A stretch of DNA of 45,503 bases from Rhodothermaceae bacterium bin80 (lineage in GTDB: Bacteria; Bacteroidota; Rhodothermia; Rhodothermales; Bin80), in the NCBI GenBank assembly GCA_002238805.1, contig MPNB01000024.1:1-45503 (forward strand). Reading direction: 5' to 3'. This document shows positions 17,587 to 27,737 of this stretch, in pieces (positions within the stretch are counted from its first letter, which is position 1; every line of letters starts with the position of its first letter). The position numbers and the translations under genes were made by a program. The notes under the pieces are model-generated. The model was not told where the DNA came from, searched no databases, and was given only the letters and a program-made list of their open reading frames with translations.

Positions 17587-19599
17587 CTACTCACGTATAT
17601 GATCCCCCAAGGATTCCACCAGTGCTTCCCAGCGTGTATACAGGTCGTCCAGCTCTTTTTGGATAGATGCGTATGTGGCACTTGCCTCCTTTGCGCGCAC
17701 TGGATTCGAGTAAACGTTCGGATCGGCCAGAGCTTTTTCTGCTGCACGCTTACGCAACTCAGCTTCTGCAATAGCCGACTCAGCTTCATCACAGAGCCAC
17801 TGCTTTTGATGAGGTGTCAGCTCATCTGTAGCAGGTTGTCCATTCATCTGTGCCTCGCGGTATGCGCGATTACGGGCCTCAGCCTCGCGCCGTTTTTCTT
17901 CCTTGGTTTTGGGTCCACCGGATCGTGTGCGGGTTTTGCGAACAGGCTTTGTAGTAGCTGGACGATCTAGCCCAATTCGGCTAAGTGATCCATGGTTAAG
18001 TGCCCACCGATACTCCGAATAAGTACCCTCATATGTGCGTATCCCCTGGTCACCAATATGCCAGATTACGTTGGCAACATGGTCAAGAAAATGCCGATCG
18101 TGGCTTACAACCACAAAGGTCCCGCTGTACTGTCGAAGTGCTTCAATCAATACCTTGATGGACTGGATGTCCAGGTGATTGGTCGGCTCGTCCAGAATCA
18201 GGAAGTTGGCGGGATTAACGAGTGTTCTGGCGAGTGCCAGACGACTCTTTTCGCCCCCGGAAAGGGCCTGGACCGGCTTGAATACATCATCACCTGTAAA
18301 CAGAAATGCCCCAAGAAGTGTGCGCAAGTAGCCCTCTTCGCGCCCGATGGCTTCCCGATTGAGCGATTCAAGCACAGTATCAGTTGCGATCAGTGAATCT
18401 GCCTGGTGTTGGGCAAAGAACCGAGTTTCTACGTTGTGTCCTTCCTTACGGGATCCTTCAATCGCCTCGCTTCCAAAAAGAATACGCGCCAATGTTGATT
18501 TACCTGCACCGTTCTTGCCGATGAGCGCAATTTTTTGCTGGCGGGTAATCTCGAGGGGTCCAGCTTTGTCAAATACGCACACATCAGTCTCCCCTGCACT
18601 GGTATATGTTTTCGAGAATTCGCTTACAGATAGAACCGTACGGCCGGATCGGTTCGGTGACGGAAATCGTATCCGAATCTGTGCATCTGGTGAGTCAGGT
18701 GGTAGGAGACGTTCAAGCTTTTCGAGATGTTTTATTCGGCTCTGTACCTGGCGTGCTTTTGACGCTTTGTACCTGAAGCGTGCTATGAAGCGCTCGGCCT
18801 GCAGGATTTCGCGTTGCTGATTTTCATAGGCGGCTTGTTCAAGGGTGCGCCGTTTTTCCCGTTCAATCAGGAAGTAATCATAGTTCCCGGCATATTCTGC
18901 AATACGCCCGCGATACAGGTGTGCGACAGTGTTGATCATCCTGTTGAGGAAGTACCGGTCATGTGATACCAGAACAACTGTACCGGCATAGCTGCTCAGG
19001 TATTGTTCCAGCCAGTCTATGCTGAGGATATCGAGGTGATTAGTGGGTTCATCAAGAAGTAATACATCTGGTCTCTGAAGCAAGATGCGTGCCAGTGATA
19101 CCCGCATTCGATAACCTCCGGAGAGGGTGTCTACGGGCCGTGTCAGGTCATCAGTTGAGAACCCCAATCCCTCTAGAACCGTCTCTGCACGAGCCTGTGC
19201 GGAATGTGCCTCCTGGATTGCCAAGCGTTCGTGGATGGCTTCTAGCTCCTGTAGAATTTTTGTCTGGTTTGCACCGGGAGCATCAAGTGCCTGAGTGAGC
19301 GACTCTTCACGATCCTGTAGTGCTTCGATAGCATCAAAGGCGGTCAATGTTTCCTCGATCACCGATCGCCCGGATGTTACTTCTTGTACATCCTGGGCCA
19401 GATAACCTGCCGAACCGGAGCGGGCCACTTGGCCGGCATCAGGCTCGAGGTATCCCCCGATTACACGCAGGAGTGTTGTTTTTCCTGCACCATTGGGACC
19501 AATCAAACCTATACGCTTACCATCTCCAAGGGTCCAGGTCAGCCCTTCAAGTATCTGGTTTCCCCCAAGTGCAACGTTAATGCCTTGTAGCTGAATCAA
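17587..19599 (-). CDS. ABC-F family ATPase (Uup/YdiF-like)
   Basis: A 670-aa soluble protein with two ABC ATPase domains and no membrane segments, i.e. ABC-F, which acts on ribosomes rather than in transport. Domain 1: Walker A GPNGAGKTT (34-42), signature LSGGYRMRVSLAR, Walker B LLLDEPTNHLD. The interdomain linker (about 235-320) is basic and helical. Domain 2: GKNGAGKST, LSGGEKSRLALAR, LILDEPTNHLD. The C-terminal about 120 residues are charged coiled coil, as in Uup and YdiF. The EPTNHLD form of Walker B is diagnostic. It begins 9 bp downstream of the polyprenyl sugar transferase gene. A translation-factor role is known for the family; antibiotic resistance cannot be inferred. Confidence 0.9.
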   Translation of the reverse strand: MIQLQGINVALGGNQILEGLTWTLGDGKRIGLIGPNGAGKTTLLRVIGGYLEPDAGQVARSGSAGYLAQDVQEVTSGRSVIEETLTAFDAIEALQDREESLTQALDAPGANQTKILQELEAIHERLAIQEAHSAQARAETVLEGLGFSTDDLTRPVDTLSGGYRMRVSLARILLQRPDVLLLDEPTNHLDILSIDWLEQYLSSYAGTVVLVSHDRYFLNRMINTVAHLYRGRIAEYAGNYDYFLIEREKRRTLEQAAYENQQREILQAERFIARFRYKASKARQVQSRIKHLEKLERLLPPDSPDAQIRIRFPSPNRSGRTVLSVSEFSKTYTSAGETDVCVFDKAGPLEITRQQKIALIGKNGAGKSTLARILFGSEAIEGSRKEGHNVETRFFAQHQADSLIATDTVLESLNREAIGREEGYLRTLLGAFLFTGDDVFKPVQALSGGEKSRLALARTLVNPANFLILDEPTNHLDIQSIKVLIEALRQYSGTFVVVSHDRHFLDHVANVIWHIGDQGIRTYEGTYSEYRWALNHGSLSRIGLDRPATTKPVRKTRTRSGGPKTKEEKRREAEARNRAYREAQMNGQPATDELTPHQKQWLCDEAESAIAEAELRKRAAEKALADPNVYSNPVRAKEASATYASIQKELDDLYTRWEALVESLGDHIRE

Positions 19600-19608
19600 G
19601 ATGCTGAA

Positions 19609-21006
19609 TCAGTATGCGTTACGATTAACAAATCCCTTCCAGATGGTCAAGATCATGATTTTTACATCCAGATACAGGGACCAGTTCTGAATATAGTAGA
19701 GATCGTGCTGAATGCGTTTTTCCAGGGATGTATTTCCACGCCACCCATTGACTTGTGCCCAGCCGGTGATCCCTGCTTTCATTTTATGTCGCAGCATATA
19801 GCGTGGAATGCGGTTCTTGAAATCCTCAATAAATACTGGTCGTTCTGGTCTCGGGCCAACGACGGACATATCTCCTTTCAGCACGTTGATGAACTGAGGC
19901 AGTTCATCAAGGGAGGTACGTCGAAGAATACGGCCGACCGGAGTTGCTCGATTCTCACCCTTTTGGGCCCAGACAGCCCCGGACTCTTTCTCGGCAGCAA
20001 CAGGCATGGAGCGAAACTTCAACATGTTGAAGCACAGGCCATTGAGCCCCATGCGTTCTTGTTTGTAAAGCACGGGGCCCTTCGAAGAAAGTAGCACTAA
20101 CGCGGCAATTACGAGCAAGAGCGGTGAAAGAATGATTAGTATCAGTAAAGAAAACACAACATCCAGACATCTTTTGACAAACCTCCGAAAATCTATTGGC
20201 GCCTCATCAATGATATGCAGTACAGGGAGACCACCTACGTCGGTAATGCGGCTGTTGATGATATCATGTTGCAGAAGGTCTGGTACCAGGCAAACATGCA
20301 CGAGGCGTGTAGAGAGTGAGCTGAGAAGCGTTTCGATTTTACCAACTGCATGGAGGGGCAGGGCGATATAAACGTAATGGATTGGGTTCTCTGCCGAATC
20401 AAGCAGTAGCAGCACGTCATCCACTTTTCCCAAAACGTCGGGGTCTTCGGTTTTGTGATCATCCAGGAAGCCGATCACCTGGAATCCCATCCATGGATAA
20501 AGCTCAAAGGATTTAGCGAGCCGTCTTCCTGCAGTTCCGGCTCCGACGATAAGGACGCGCCGCAGGTGGCGCCCGCGCCGCCGTGCGCTTCGTACATAAA
20601 AGTATATGCACAGCCGCAGCGTAACCATAGAGATTGGAGTCAGTGCGGCAAAGAGTAGAATGGTCAGGCGCGAAACATTGAAGTCACGGTAGAATGACAA
20701 GAAAGCCATTGTTATGATTAGCGCCAGGCCGACAGACTTCGCTACACTTCGTATCAGTGTGGTCCAGCGCTGAGCGCGATCCGGAACGTAAAGGCCTGAG
20801 GCCCAGAAAGTGAGTGCAGCGGAAATCAGAATCCACGGAAAAAATGTCAGATACCGACTCAACGGATGCCACTCGGGAAGGGGAACCGGCCAGTTGACGA
20901 GGACCTCGAACCGGAGGTAGTAGGCAGCAATCCAAGCGCAGCCAACGAGCAGCATATCCATGAAGAACAGCAGTTGTTGGTAGAATCGACTCTGTTCCTG
21001 CAGCAT
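19609..21006 (-). CDS. Polyprenyl-phosphate glycosyl-1-phosphate transferase (WcaJ-like)
   Basis: A 465-aa membrane enzyme that starts surface polysaccharide synthesis by moving sugar-1-phosphate from UDP-sugar to undecaprenyl phosphate. Residues 10-140 hold four hydrophobic segments. A Rossmann-like CoA_binding_3 domain follows (RRVLIVGAGTAGRRLA at 149-164), then one more membrane segment (about 280-305) and the bacterial sugar transferase domain: QERMG (316-320), KFRSM (330-334), catalytic Asp-Glu in LDELPQ (367-368), VVGPRPERP and ITGWAQVNG. All expected catalytic motifs are present. It ends NRNAY. It lies between the M20 gene and the ABC-F gene in a compact - strand run; the upstream glycosyltransferase fusion in the same run carries a degenerate copy of the same module. 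Confidence 0.92.
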   Translation of the reverse strand: MLQEQSRFYQQLLFFMDMLLVGCAWIAAYYLRFEVLVNWPVPLPEWHPLSRYLTFFPWILISAALTFWASGLYVPDRAQRWTTLIRSVAKSVGLALIITMAFLSFYRDFNVSRLTILLFAALTPISMVTLRLCIYFYVRSARRRGRHLRRVLIVGAGTAGRRLAKSFELYPWMGFQVIGFLDDHKTEDPDVLGKVDDVLLLLDSAENPIHYVYIALPLHAVGKIETLLSSLSTRLVHVCLVPDLLQHDIINSRITDVGGLPVLHIIDEAPIDFRRFVKRCLDVVFSLLILIILSPLLLVIAALVLLSSKGPVLYKQERMGLNGLCFNMLKFRSMPVAAEKESGAVWAQKGENRATPVGRILRRTSLDELPQFINVLKGDMSVVGPRPERPVFIEDFKNRIPRYMLRHKMKAGITGWAQVNGWRGNTSLEKRIQHDLYYIQNWSLYLDVKIMILTIWKGFVNRNAY

Positions 21007-21057
21007 TGGGGGTTATGTATATCTGGAAGTGTTGTACCTGACGATGGGAAATCGCGT

Positions 21058-22320
21058 TTATTCCGAGGACTTGACAAGCTGCATTGCGGTGTGCAGCAGC
21101 ACGTTTGCCCCTCGAACACAGGCTTCCCATGGTGTATACTCACGGAACGAGTGGCTGAATCCGCCTGCGGAGGGAACGAATATCAGGCCGGCTGGACAAA
21201 GGGTTGCCATCGACTGGGCGTCATGTCCAGCCAGTGAGGGCAGGCGCCGGCTGGACAGTCCGAGCAGGTCAACCGATGATTCGAACTGTTCAATAATTGC
21301 AGATGCCATTTTGCGTGCAGTAACAGATTCGAGGTGTTGGAAGTCAACCTTCAGACCAAACTTTACAGATATGTTCAGAGAGGCTTCCCGCAAGGCCTGT
21401 TCCAGCTCAGCTGCGCGTGTAGCATTTTCGCTGCGCAGCTCCATGAATACTGTGACTCTGTTGGCTACAATATTGAAGGCTCCTGGTGAGAAGTCCATAC
21501 GCCCTACTGTGGCAACGCAATCCGAGTAAGCGTCCATTACAGTTTCCCGGACCATGAGGCAGAACTCGGCAGCGCCCAATGCCGCGTCGCGGCGTTTGTT
21601 CATGGGAGTTGTACCAGCGTGATTACTTTGTCCCAGGAACGTAACTAGGTACATGTGAATGCCGACCATGCCGGTCACTACACCAATATCAGTCCTGCTG
21701 CGCTCTAGGCGTGTACCTTGCTCTATATGCAGTTCCAGGTAACTTTGCAGGTTTTCCGCTGGTCGGGTAGCGGACAATAGGCCATCGATCGATAGTCCGG
21801 CCCTTTGTAGTGCCTGTCGAAAAGCTTCTGGATCTCCTCTGGGATTGGTCAAATCCTTCCGGGTCAGCTGTCCTGACATGGCGCGACTTCCAAGAAGTGA
21901 AACCCATGTTCCTTCCTCATCTGTGAAGTCGATGACCTCAACAGGCACGTCTGAGTCCGCTCCATGATCACGCAAGACCTGCAATACTTCGAATGCTGCT
22001 GCAATGCCCAGTGCACCGTCAAATCGCCCGCCATTCGCTACGGAATCGAGATGCGAGCCCAGTAATAGCACAGGTTTTTTTGCCTCAGAAGGAGTATGAC
22101 ACGCAGAAAGGTTGCCTGCATTGTCTTCATGGATCGAAAACCCTCGTTCCTGGATCATTTCGCGGAACGTTTCCCGTGCAGCTAAATGTGCCTCACTCAA
22201 CGCTGGCCTGTTCAGTCCGCCCTCCGGCGTAGCTCCATCCCGTGTAAGTCGTGAGAAATCCTCCAGAAATCGCGTCTCGTTGACGCGTATGGCATCTCTC
22301 GGGGTTGTCATTTTTTGCAT
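21058..22320 (-). CDS. M20 Zn-dependent amidase (allantoate/N-carbamoyl amino-acid hydrolase family)
   Basis: A 420-aa (or 417 from the second Met) M20/peptidase family hydrolase. The bimetal site motifs are GSHLDSV (first His and Asp), GRFDGALG (bridging Asp) and DFTDEEG (catalytic and ligand Glu pair); a later ligand lies in IEQG (HIEQGTRLERS). The dimerisation/lid domain contains NHAGTTPM, typical of the allantoate amidohydrolase/hydantoinase-like branch. It removes carbamoyl or amide groups from small substrates such as allantoate, ureidoglycine or N-carbamoyl amino acids; which one cannot be told. It lies 114 bp downstream of nadC and 51 bp upstream of the sugar transferase gene. Confidence 0.9.
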   Translation of the reverse strand: MQKMTTPRDAIRVNETRFLEDFSRLTRDGATPEGGLNRPALSEAHLAARETFREMIQERGFSIHEDNAGNLSACHTPSEAKKPVLLLGSHLDSVANGGRFDGALGIAAAFEVLQVLRDHGADSDVPVEVIDFTDEEGTWVSLLGSRAMSGQLTRKDLTNPRGDPEAFRQALQRAGLSIDGLLSATRPAENLQSYLELHIEQGTRLERSRTDIGVVTGMVGIHMYLVTFLGQSNHAGTTPMNKRRDAALGAAEFCLMVRETVMDAYSDCVATVGRMDFSPGAFNIVANRVTVFMELRSENATRAAELEQALREASLNISVKFGLKVDFQHLESVTARKMASAIIEQFESSVDLLGLSSRRLPSLAGHDAQSMATLCPAGLIFVPSAGGFSHSFREYTPWEACVRGANVLLHTAMQLVKSSE

Positions 22321-22434
22321 CTGTTCGCAATGCGAATATCCTGCATCAGGTTGAATGCAAATACAGTGCGGCGTGCATGCTATACCGACCCTTGTAAAAG
22401 TGACGTAATGGTTTACGCGTTTATGGCCATATGT

Positions 22435-23352
22435 TCAGGCAATCGTGGGCGATCCGTCAGTCTGGAATACACCTAGCGCGATGTCTATGGCCCGAACTGA
22501 GTGTGTGAGTGAACCGCAGGAAAGGTAATCCACCCCCGTTGTTGCTATGACGGGAGCCGTTTCCAGGGTAACACCACCTGTTGCCTCGGTCTTTATTCGA
22601 CCGCCAATGCAATTTACGGCCTGCTTTAACTGTGAGCAGTCTATTGTGCCATCAGCATAACGTACTGCCATATTATCAAGAAGAAGTACATCAATCAATT
22701 CGGCAACGGTGAGTGCCTCCTCGACTTCTGCCATCGTACGGGCTTCTACGTCGATCAGGTAATGGGGTAGTTTCTCTGCGGCACGGCGCACAGATGCTGC
22801 AAGGCTTCCAACGGCCTCAATGTGGTTGTCCTTAATCAGGATTCGATCATAGAGACCTATTCGATGATTGGTGCCTCCCCCCAACACGACCGCCCATTTG
22901 TCCAGGAGTCGTAGTCCAGGGGCTGTTTTACGCGTGTCGCGAACAAGGGTCTTGCTTCCTCGCACGCTCCCTATCATGGCCGCGGTTGCAGTGGCAATAC
23001 CACTCATCCGCTGCAGGAGGTTCAAGGCCAGGCGTTCAGCTGTAAGTATAGAACGCAGGGGGCCGGTGACAGTACCGATTACCGTTTCTGCCGGTACATG
23101 GCTACCCTCTTCGAAAGCCCAGTTGCACGCCACGGTTGGATCAACCAAGGTGAATGTGTATTGGGCCGCCATCAAGCCGGCTACCACGCCATTCTCCCGC
23201 ATTACCAGATTTCCCTGGCCTTGATGATGTTCTGGTATTAATGCGTTTGATGTGATATCACCTTTGCCGATGTCTTCCGTCAAAGCATTCCGAAGAATGC
23301 ACGTCAGGCTTTTTGGTGACAAATAGCTGGGGAATGGTTCACTGGCAGGCAT
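22435..23352 (-). CDS. nadC: Nicotinate-nucleotide pyrophosphorylase (carboxylating), quinolinate phosphoribosyltransferase
   Basis: NadC converts quinolinate and PRPP to nicotinate mononucleotide and CO2, the last step of de novo pyridine-ring assembly. 305 aa from ATG 23352; the frame opens at 23385 but that start would overlap accA, and homology begins near YLSPKSLTCILRNALTEDIGKGDIT. Family motifs: ERLALNLLQRMSGIAT, RDTRKTAPGLR (PRPP and quinolinate-binding Arg/Lys), HRIGLYDRILIKDNHIE, and the DVLLLDNM and ATGGVTLE barrel strands. Length is close to the usual 280-300. The start lies 7 bp after the accA stop, so the two are co-transcribed. Confidence 0.93.
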   Translation of the reverse strand: MPASEPFPSYLSPKSLTCILRNALTEDIGKGDITSNALIPEHHQGQGNLVMRENGVVAGLMAAQYTFTLVDPTVACNWAFEEGSHVPAETVIGTVTGPLRSILTAERLALNLLQRMSGIATATAAMIGSVRGSKTLVRDTRKTAPGLRLLDKWAVVLGGGTNHRIGLYDRILIKDNHIEAVGSLAASVRRAAEKLPHYLIDVEARTMAEVEEALTVAELIDVLLLDNMAVRYADGTIDCSQLKQAVNCIGGRIKTEATGGVTLETAPVIATTGVDYLSCGSLTHSVRAIDIALGVFQTDGSPTIA

Positions 23353-23359
23353 GAGGGCA

Positions 23360-24352
23360 CTATGCCGCCGCGTTAAACTTGCCAATCTGGTCGAACCGCC
23401 TCAGGCGTTGATTCAGCAGGTCTTCCGTAGATAGTTTTTTCAGTTCTTGCAGAGTCTCGCAAATGGCTTGACCAACATACTTATATGTTGTTTCTGGGTC
23501 GGAGTGTGCACCGCCCAGTGGCTCTTTCACGATTTGATCAACAATGCCTACATCAACAAGGTCAGGCGCTGTGAGCTTTAGAGCACGTGCTGCTTCTTCC
23601 TTGTAATCCCAGGACCTCCACAGAATGGATGAACAGCTTTCCGGGGAGATTACCGAGTACCAGGCGTTTTCCAGCATAAGCATCCGATCACCAACTCCGA
23701 TGCCCAGTGCGCCGCCTGAGGCTCCCTCCCCAATAACGACGATAACAATAGGGACTTCAAGGCGAGCCATGACAAACAGATTGCGGGCAATCGCTTCAGC
23801 CTGCCCACGCTCTTCTGCATCCATACCAGGATAGGCTCCGGGTGTATCCAACAGGCAGACGATGGGTTTGCCAAACTTTTCTGCAAGCTGCATATGTCGT
23901 CGTGCCTTTCGGTATCCCTCTGGATTAGGCATCCCAAATCGGCGATAGCGGCGTGTTTTTGTGTCTCGCCCCTTTTGGTGGCCTACTACGAGTATGGTAT
24001 GATCCTGATAGTTGTAGCGATTGCCGCACAGAGTAGCGAAGCCACTAATAATTGCCGGATCGTCCCCGAAGTATCTGTCTCCGTGTAATTCCATAAACCC
24101 CTGTGTAAGCGCAGAGATGTAATCACTGGTGTAGGGTCTCAGGGGATGTCTGGCAATCTGCACACGTTGCCAGCGAGTCAGGTTGCCGTAGACGGAAGTG
24201 CGTAACTCCCGAATACGCGTCGCAAGTGCGTTGATTTCGTCAGAAAGATCAACCTCGCTCGTTTCGATGGACCGCATTTCGTCAAGCTTTTGTTCAAGCT
24301 CAACGATCGGTTTCTCGAAGTCCAGCAGGAATTTATTGGATTTCTTATGCAT
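23360..24352 (-). CDS. accA: Acetyl-CoA carboxylase carboxyltransferase subunit alpha
   Basis: AccA pairs with AccD to transfer CO2 from carboxybiotin to acetyl-CoA, the committed step of fatty-acid synthesis. 330 aa from ATG 24352 ([21 protein letters not shown]); the open frame extends 78 codons upstream but that part is antisense to the glycosyltransferase tail and unlike AccA. Motifs: [55 protein letters not shown] and [18 protein letters not shown]. Intact and of normal length. It lies 49 bp after the glycosyltransferase gene and 7 bp before nadC. accD is not in the window. Confidence 0.95.
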   Translation of the reverse strand: MHKKSNKFLLDFEKPIVELEQKLDEMRSIETSEVDLSDEINALATRIRELRTSVYGNLTRWQRVQIARHPLRPYTSDYISALTQGFMELHGDRYFGDDPAIISGFATLCGNRYNYQDHTILVVGHQKGRDTKTRRYRRFGMPNPEGYRKARRHMQLAEKFGKPIVCLLDTPGAYPGMDAEERGQAEAIARNLFVMARLEVPIVIVVIGEGASGGALGIGVGDRMLMLENAWYSVISPESCSSILWRSWDYKEEAARALKLTAPDLVDVGIVDQIVKEPLGGAHSDPETTYKYVGQAICETLQELKKLSTEDLLNQRLRRFDQIGKFNAAA

Positions 24353-24401
24353 CCTTGACCTTGGAAGGGGCAGAATCAACAAGTGCAAGGGAGGACTGTT
24401 C

Positions 24402-26438
24402 CTAAGCCGGTGCCCGCAGGGCGCGTATGGCGATGAACCAGTCCAATATGGCGGATTGATTCCGTACGTAGTACCAGTATGCCTGTTCGATTTCTTCCGT
24501 CGGACGTCTGATACTTGGTCCAAGCATTTCGCTGACCGCAAATACACCTGGCTGCAGTTGCCATTCGGCAGGAGGGGTAAACCCACTTCCCTCGTGGAAA
24601 CCGATTAATGGGCGCTGTCCTTGCAGAACCGCACGCCATTGCCCGGTACGTTCACTTCTGCGCATCCACCGGGAGCGCGGACCAGCCATCCTGGCAGCAA
24701 GCCAAACGACCGGGTGAATAACTGCTCCGGCCAGGGCAGCCATGATGTCGGATACTCGGCGCGCAGTATATGACCGCAACGCTCCAATAACCTCCTCGGC
24801 TTCAAGAAGGGGCTGTTTGCCCAGCTTTTCAATGGATGTTTTGCCGATCATGTGGTCCTGCCCCGCATCAACTATATGCGTTTGCACGGGGAGTCCGGCA
24901 AGCTGCTGCATAAGTGCAAAAATTTTCTTGTTCGTCAGACTCGCGGATGCAAAAATCACTGACTCAATGTCATGTACACGCACAATGTCACCCAACTGAT
25001 CATAGTCACCAAAATGAGGCAGTGTAGAGGACACGTTGTATGCACCGTCATGTGTTGCAACTCCCACCAGTGTGTGCTGTGGCATCTGCTGTACAGCGAG
25101 AATATCAGCGTCGGAAAGATTCCCTACGACGAGTGTACGGCGGCGCGGGCGCTGGTGGGTTCCGGGAATCAGACGCACAGCAGACAGGACTAGCAAACAG
25201 GCAGGCAGACTGGCCATCACAACTGCACGGGAAAATGCCACTTGTTTTACAAAGAATGATAGCGTAGCCAGCGAGGTAACTGCAGTCACCAGTCCTAGAA
25301 ACACGAGCCCCAGACGTGGCTTGCGTACCCGGTACCCTCCCAAGGCAGCGATCATGCCAACAGTAATCAGGGCGAATAGTGGAGACAAGCCCCAATAGAA
25401 GAGTGGCGGAAATTGCGTTCCGGTCTGGATGGATCGAAACAACCCCAGTGCAGCTACAACCCCAATGCATAACATCCAGTCACGCACAGCTGCATGGCGC
25501 AGCACGTTTCCAAGCGCCGTCGCTATCCCCCGCACAACGACGGCCAGATGTAAAACCCACAGAAAGGCCTTGGGATAATCTTCACTCAAATGCTTTCTGG
25601 CAAAGCGAACCATCGCGCTGTGAAAGAGGCGCACGTACTTGAGGTCTCCCTTTTTTGTACTCTCACCTTTGTAGTGAATGATCTGGGTTTCTGGTGTGTA
25701 GTAGATCGCCCAGCCGGCTTTCTGGATTCGATAGCACAGATCCAGGTCTTCGCCATACATGAAAAATTTCTCGTCAAACAAGCCGGCGCCGCCAGGGACG
25801 GTCTTGTTGTTTGTTGATCCCGTGAGCGCAGTACTTCGCACGAACATGCAGGAACCGCTCAGCGCGTCAACCTTTGCCACTTCACTCTGAGGCAGGAAGG
25901 TGAGGTTGTAGCGGCCAAAAATCCTACTCCGTGGAAATATCCGACTGAGCCCGGTCATGCGGTAGAATGCAATTTCGGGGGTAGGGAATGACCGGCGACT
26001 TTCCAAAGCAAAGGTTCCGTCGGGATTAAGAATACGGCATCCCATAGCCCCTGCGTCTGGGTGGGCGTCCATAAAGTTTGTGAGCACGCTTATTGTGTCT
26101 TCCTCAACAATCGTGTCCGGGTTCAGGATGAACAGATACTCTCCGCTTGCTACACGTATCCCTTGGTTGTTGGCTGCAGAAAACCCTACATTCGAGCGAT
26201 TAGCAATGACAACGACTTGAGGGAACTCTTCACCTAACATACTGACGGATCCATCCACCGAATTGTTATCAATCACAATTATTTCGGCAGGAATGTCAGC
26301 CAATGATCGTTCGACACTACGGAGGGCCTGGCGAAGCAAGTCCCTCACGTTATAATTAACGATGATCACCGATACCTTCAGAGGTTCGTATGATGTGCCG
26401 GCGCCTGCTGCCGGTGGAAGTGGCTGGTTACCGGTCAT
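24402..26438 (-). CDS. GT2 glycosyltransferase fused to a degenerate polyprenyl sugar-transferase module
   Basis: 678 aa. Residues 20-275 are a family-2 glycosyltransferase of the rhamnosyltransferase-like type: [26 protein letters not shown], the DxD-like ILNPDT at 104-109, and GEDLDLCYR at 229-237. Residues about 290-425 contain four or so hydrophobic segments. Residues 433-540 are a Rossmann-like domain ([15 protein letters not shown]) like the CoA_binding_3 domain of WcaJ-type enzymes. Residues 555-676 align with the bacterial sugar transferase domain but lack its catalytic residues ([39 protein letters not shown]). It probably adds a sugar in surface glycan synthesis. It starts at ATG 26438 in an ATGA overlap with the stop of a now-lost upstream gene. 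Confidence 0.85.
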   Translation of the reverse strand: MTGNQPLPPAAGAGTSYEPLKVSVIIVNYNVRDLLRQALRSVERSLADIPAEIIVIDNNSVDGSVSMLGEEFPQVVVIANRSNVGFSAANNQGIRVASGEYLFILNPDTIVEEDTISVLTNFMDAHPDAGAMGCRILNPDGTFALESRRSFPTPEIAFYRMTGLSRIFPRSRIFGRYNLTFLPQSEVAKVDALSGSCMFVRSTALTGSTNNKTVPGGAGLFDEKFFMYGEDLDLCYRIQKAGWAIYYTPETQIIHYKGESTKKGDLKYVRLFHSAMVRFARKHLSEDYPKAFLWVLHLAVVVRGIATALGNVLRHAAVRDWMLCIGVVAALGLFRSIQTGTQFPPLFYWGLSPLFALITVGMIAALGGYRVRKPRLGLVFLGLVTAVTSLATLSFFVKQVAFSRAVVMASLPACLLVLSAVRLIPGTHQRPRRRTLVVGNLSDADILAVQQMPQHTLVGVATHDGAYNVSSTLPHFGDYDQLGDIVRVHDIESVIFASASLTNKKIFALMQQLAGLPVQTHIVDAGQDHMIGKTSIEKLGKQPLLEAEEVIGALRSYTARRVSDIMAALAGAVIHPVVWLAARMAGPRSRWMRRSERTGQWRAVLQGQRPLIGFHEGSGFTPPAEWQLQPGVFAVSEMLGPSIRRPTEEIEQAYWYYVRNQSAILDWFIAIRALRAPA

Positions 26439-26485
26439 GCCTCAAGAACCCATTCAACACGATTTTGCTCCAGTAACAAATAGTT
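26435..26485 (-). pseudogene. 3' tail of a disrupted upstream gene
   Basis: Sixteen codons ([16 protein letters not shown]) and a TGA, ending in an ATGA overlap with the glycosyltransferase start. The reading frame runs from the exact outer edge of the ISL3 left repeat (26486) to the stop, and the overlap is typical of operon partners. So an operon gene was cut by the element; its 5' part is not on the other side. The identity of the lost gene is unknown. Confidence 0.55.
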
Positions 26486-26492
26486 GGTTCTA

Positions 26493-27737
26493 TCACGAAT
26501 ATTGTGGATAGAGTTCAAGCCCTCCACAGAAGAAGAGAATTGCAACCCTGAAGTTTTCAAATCTTCTGTATCCTCTGCCGATGGTTTTGACTTCCTGGAT
26601 TTTGCCGTTGATTCGTTCTGCTTTGGCGTTGGACTGTTCATGACAAAGTGCGTTGCAGACGCCGTCAAAATGTCGTTCAAACATCTCTGCAATTTTGATC
26701 ACTTCCTTTACAGCTGCGTCTTGAACACTGGTAAGCCAGAGTTCAAAATACGTCTTCGCTTCGGCGAAGGAACTACATTCAAAGATCCCTTTGAATTCTT
26801 CACGTAACCGCCAAGCGAAACTGACCTGGAGATTGGATTCCTGGATGATTTTGAAGATCTCATCTTGCTTTTTGGTACGGTTCTCTTCATTCTTCAAAAG
26901 CACATAACGTGTCCCTTTCAATTCGGAATGCGTCTTCACTTCCCGCCTGCGTACCCGGTTGATCGCTTTATTGAGATACTGGATTAAGTGAAAGCGATCA
27001 TGAATCAGGGTCGCTTTGGGAAATGCATGCTTTACGGCCCCGATATAGGCCTTCAACATATCCGTCGTAACCGTCTCTACATCCTCCTTGATTTTCGCAA
27101 AAATGCGGTCCAATAGCGCTATAGTGCCCTTTTTGGTCCGTCCCTCGCCTACATCAATGACCACACCCCGCGTAGCATCACTGACGATGGTCGCATACAC
27201 ATGGTTCCGCTTCATGGACTTCTCATCGATGCTTACATGCTGAATTCCCCGCAGGGATCGTCGCCGCAGTCCACGCGCAACACTGCGATGCATGATGCGA
27301 TTGAGCTGGTTAAATCCACACCGAAGCAGCTTCGCCGTTTTCGTCTGGTTCTTGGTTGCCTCCAGTAAATCAATCGCCCAGCGCTCATAGGCATAGGTGA
27401 CCCGACTGGATGCATCTGCCCAAGGAACCGTAATCGTCTTGATCCCCGCAGATGACTGGACCCGAGGAATCCGACAATGAATAAAACACCTGCATTGAAA
27501 CCAGTCCAGATGACGCCAGGATCGCTCCTTGCGGTGATCATACAATGTACCGGGTTTGCCAGTCTCTGGACAAACCAGATTCTTCCCCGAATGCGATAGA
27601 TAAACATCTACACGTTGATCCTCCGTGTCCATGATCACCTTCTCAACTTGCCACTCAGGACTGAGTCTCAAGGTGTATCGCATCATTAAATCTATTATGG
27701 TGTCTTGCATGGAAATGATTAAATTTGGTTTACCCAA
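26493..27737 (-). CDS. ISL3-family transposase
   Basis: A 414-aa transposase (405 aa if the second Met, at 27710, is used, which clears the subterminal hairpin). Catalytic residues are D171 in SIDEKS and D226 in TTDMLK or D247 in HDRFH, with E374 in AKAERING, followed by the C-terminal GRGYRRFENFR signature of ISL3. The N-terminal zinc-ribbon region is recognisable (CPETGKPGTLYDHRKERSWRHLD), but expected ligand cysteines are replaced (CPETG rather than CPxCG; RVQSS rather than RVxC). The frame is intact, so the copy may be active. It occupies nearly the whole element and ends only 7 bp inside the left repeat. Confidence 0.9.
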   Translation of the reverse strand: MGKPNLIISMQDTIIDLMMRYTLRLSPEWQVEKVIMDTEDQRVDVYLSHSGKNLVCPETGKPGTLYDHRKERSWRHLDWFQCRCFIHCRIPRVQSSAGIKTITVPWADASSRVTYAYERWAIDLLEATKNQTKTAKLLRCGFNQLNRIMHRSVARGLRRRSLRGIQHVSIDEKSMKRNHVYATIVSDATRGVVIDVGEGRTKKGTIALLDRIFAKIKEDVETVTTDMLKAYIGAVKHAFPKATLIHDRFHLIQYLNKAINRVRRREVKTHSELKGTRYVLLKNEENRTKKQDEIFKIIQESNLQVSFAWRLREEFKGIFECSSFAEAKTYFELWLTSVQDAAVKEVIKIAEMFERHFDGVCNALCHEQSNAKAERINGKIQEVKTIGRGYRRFENFRVAILFFCGGLELYPQYS

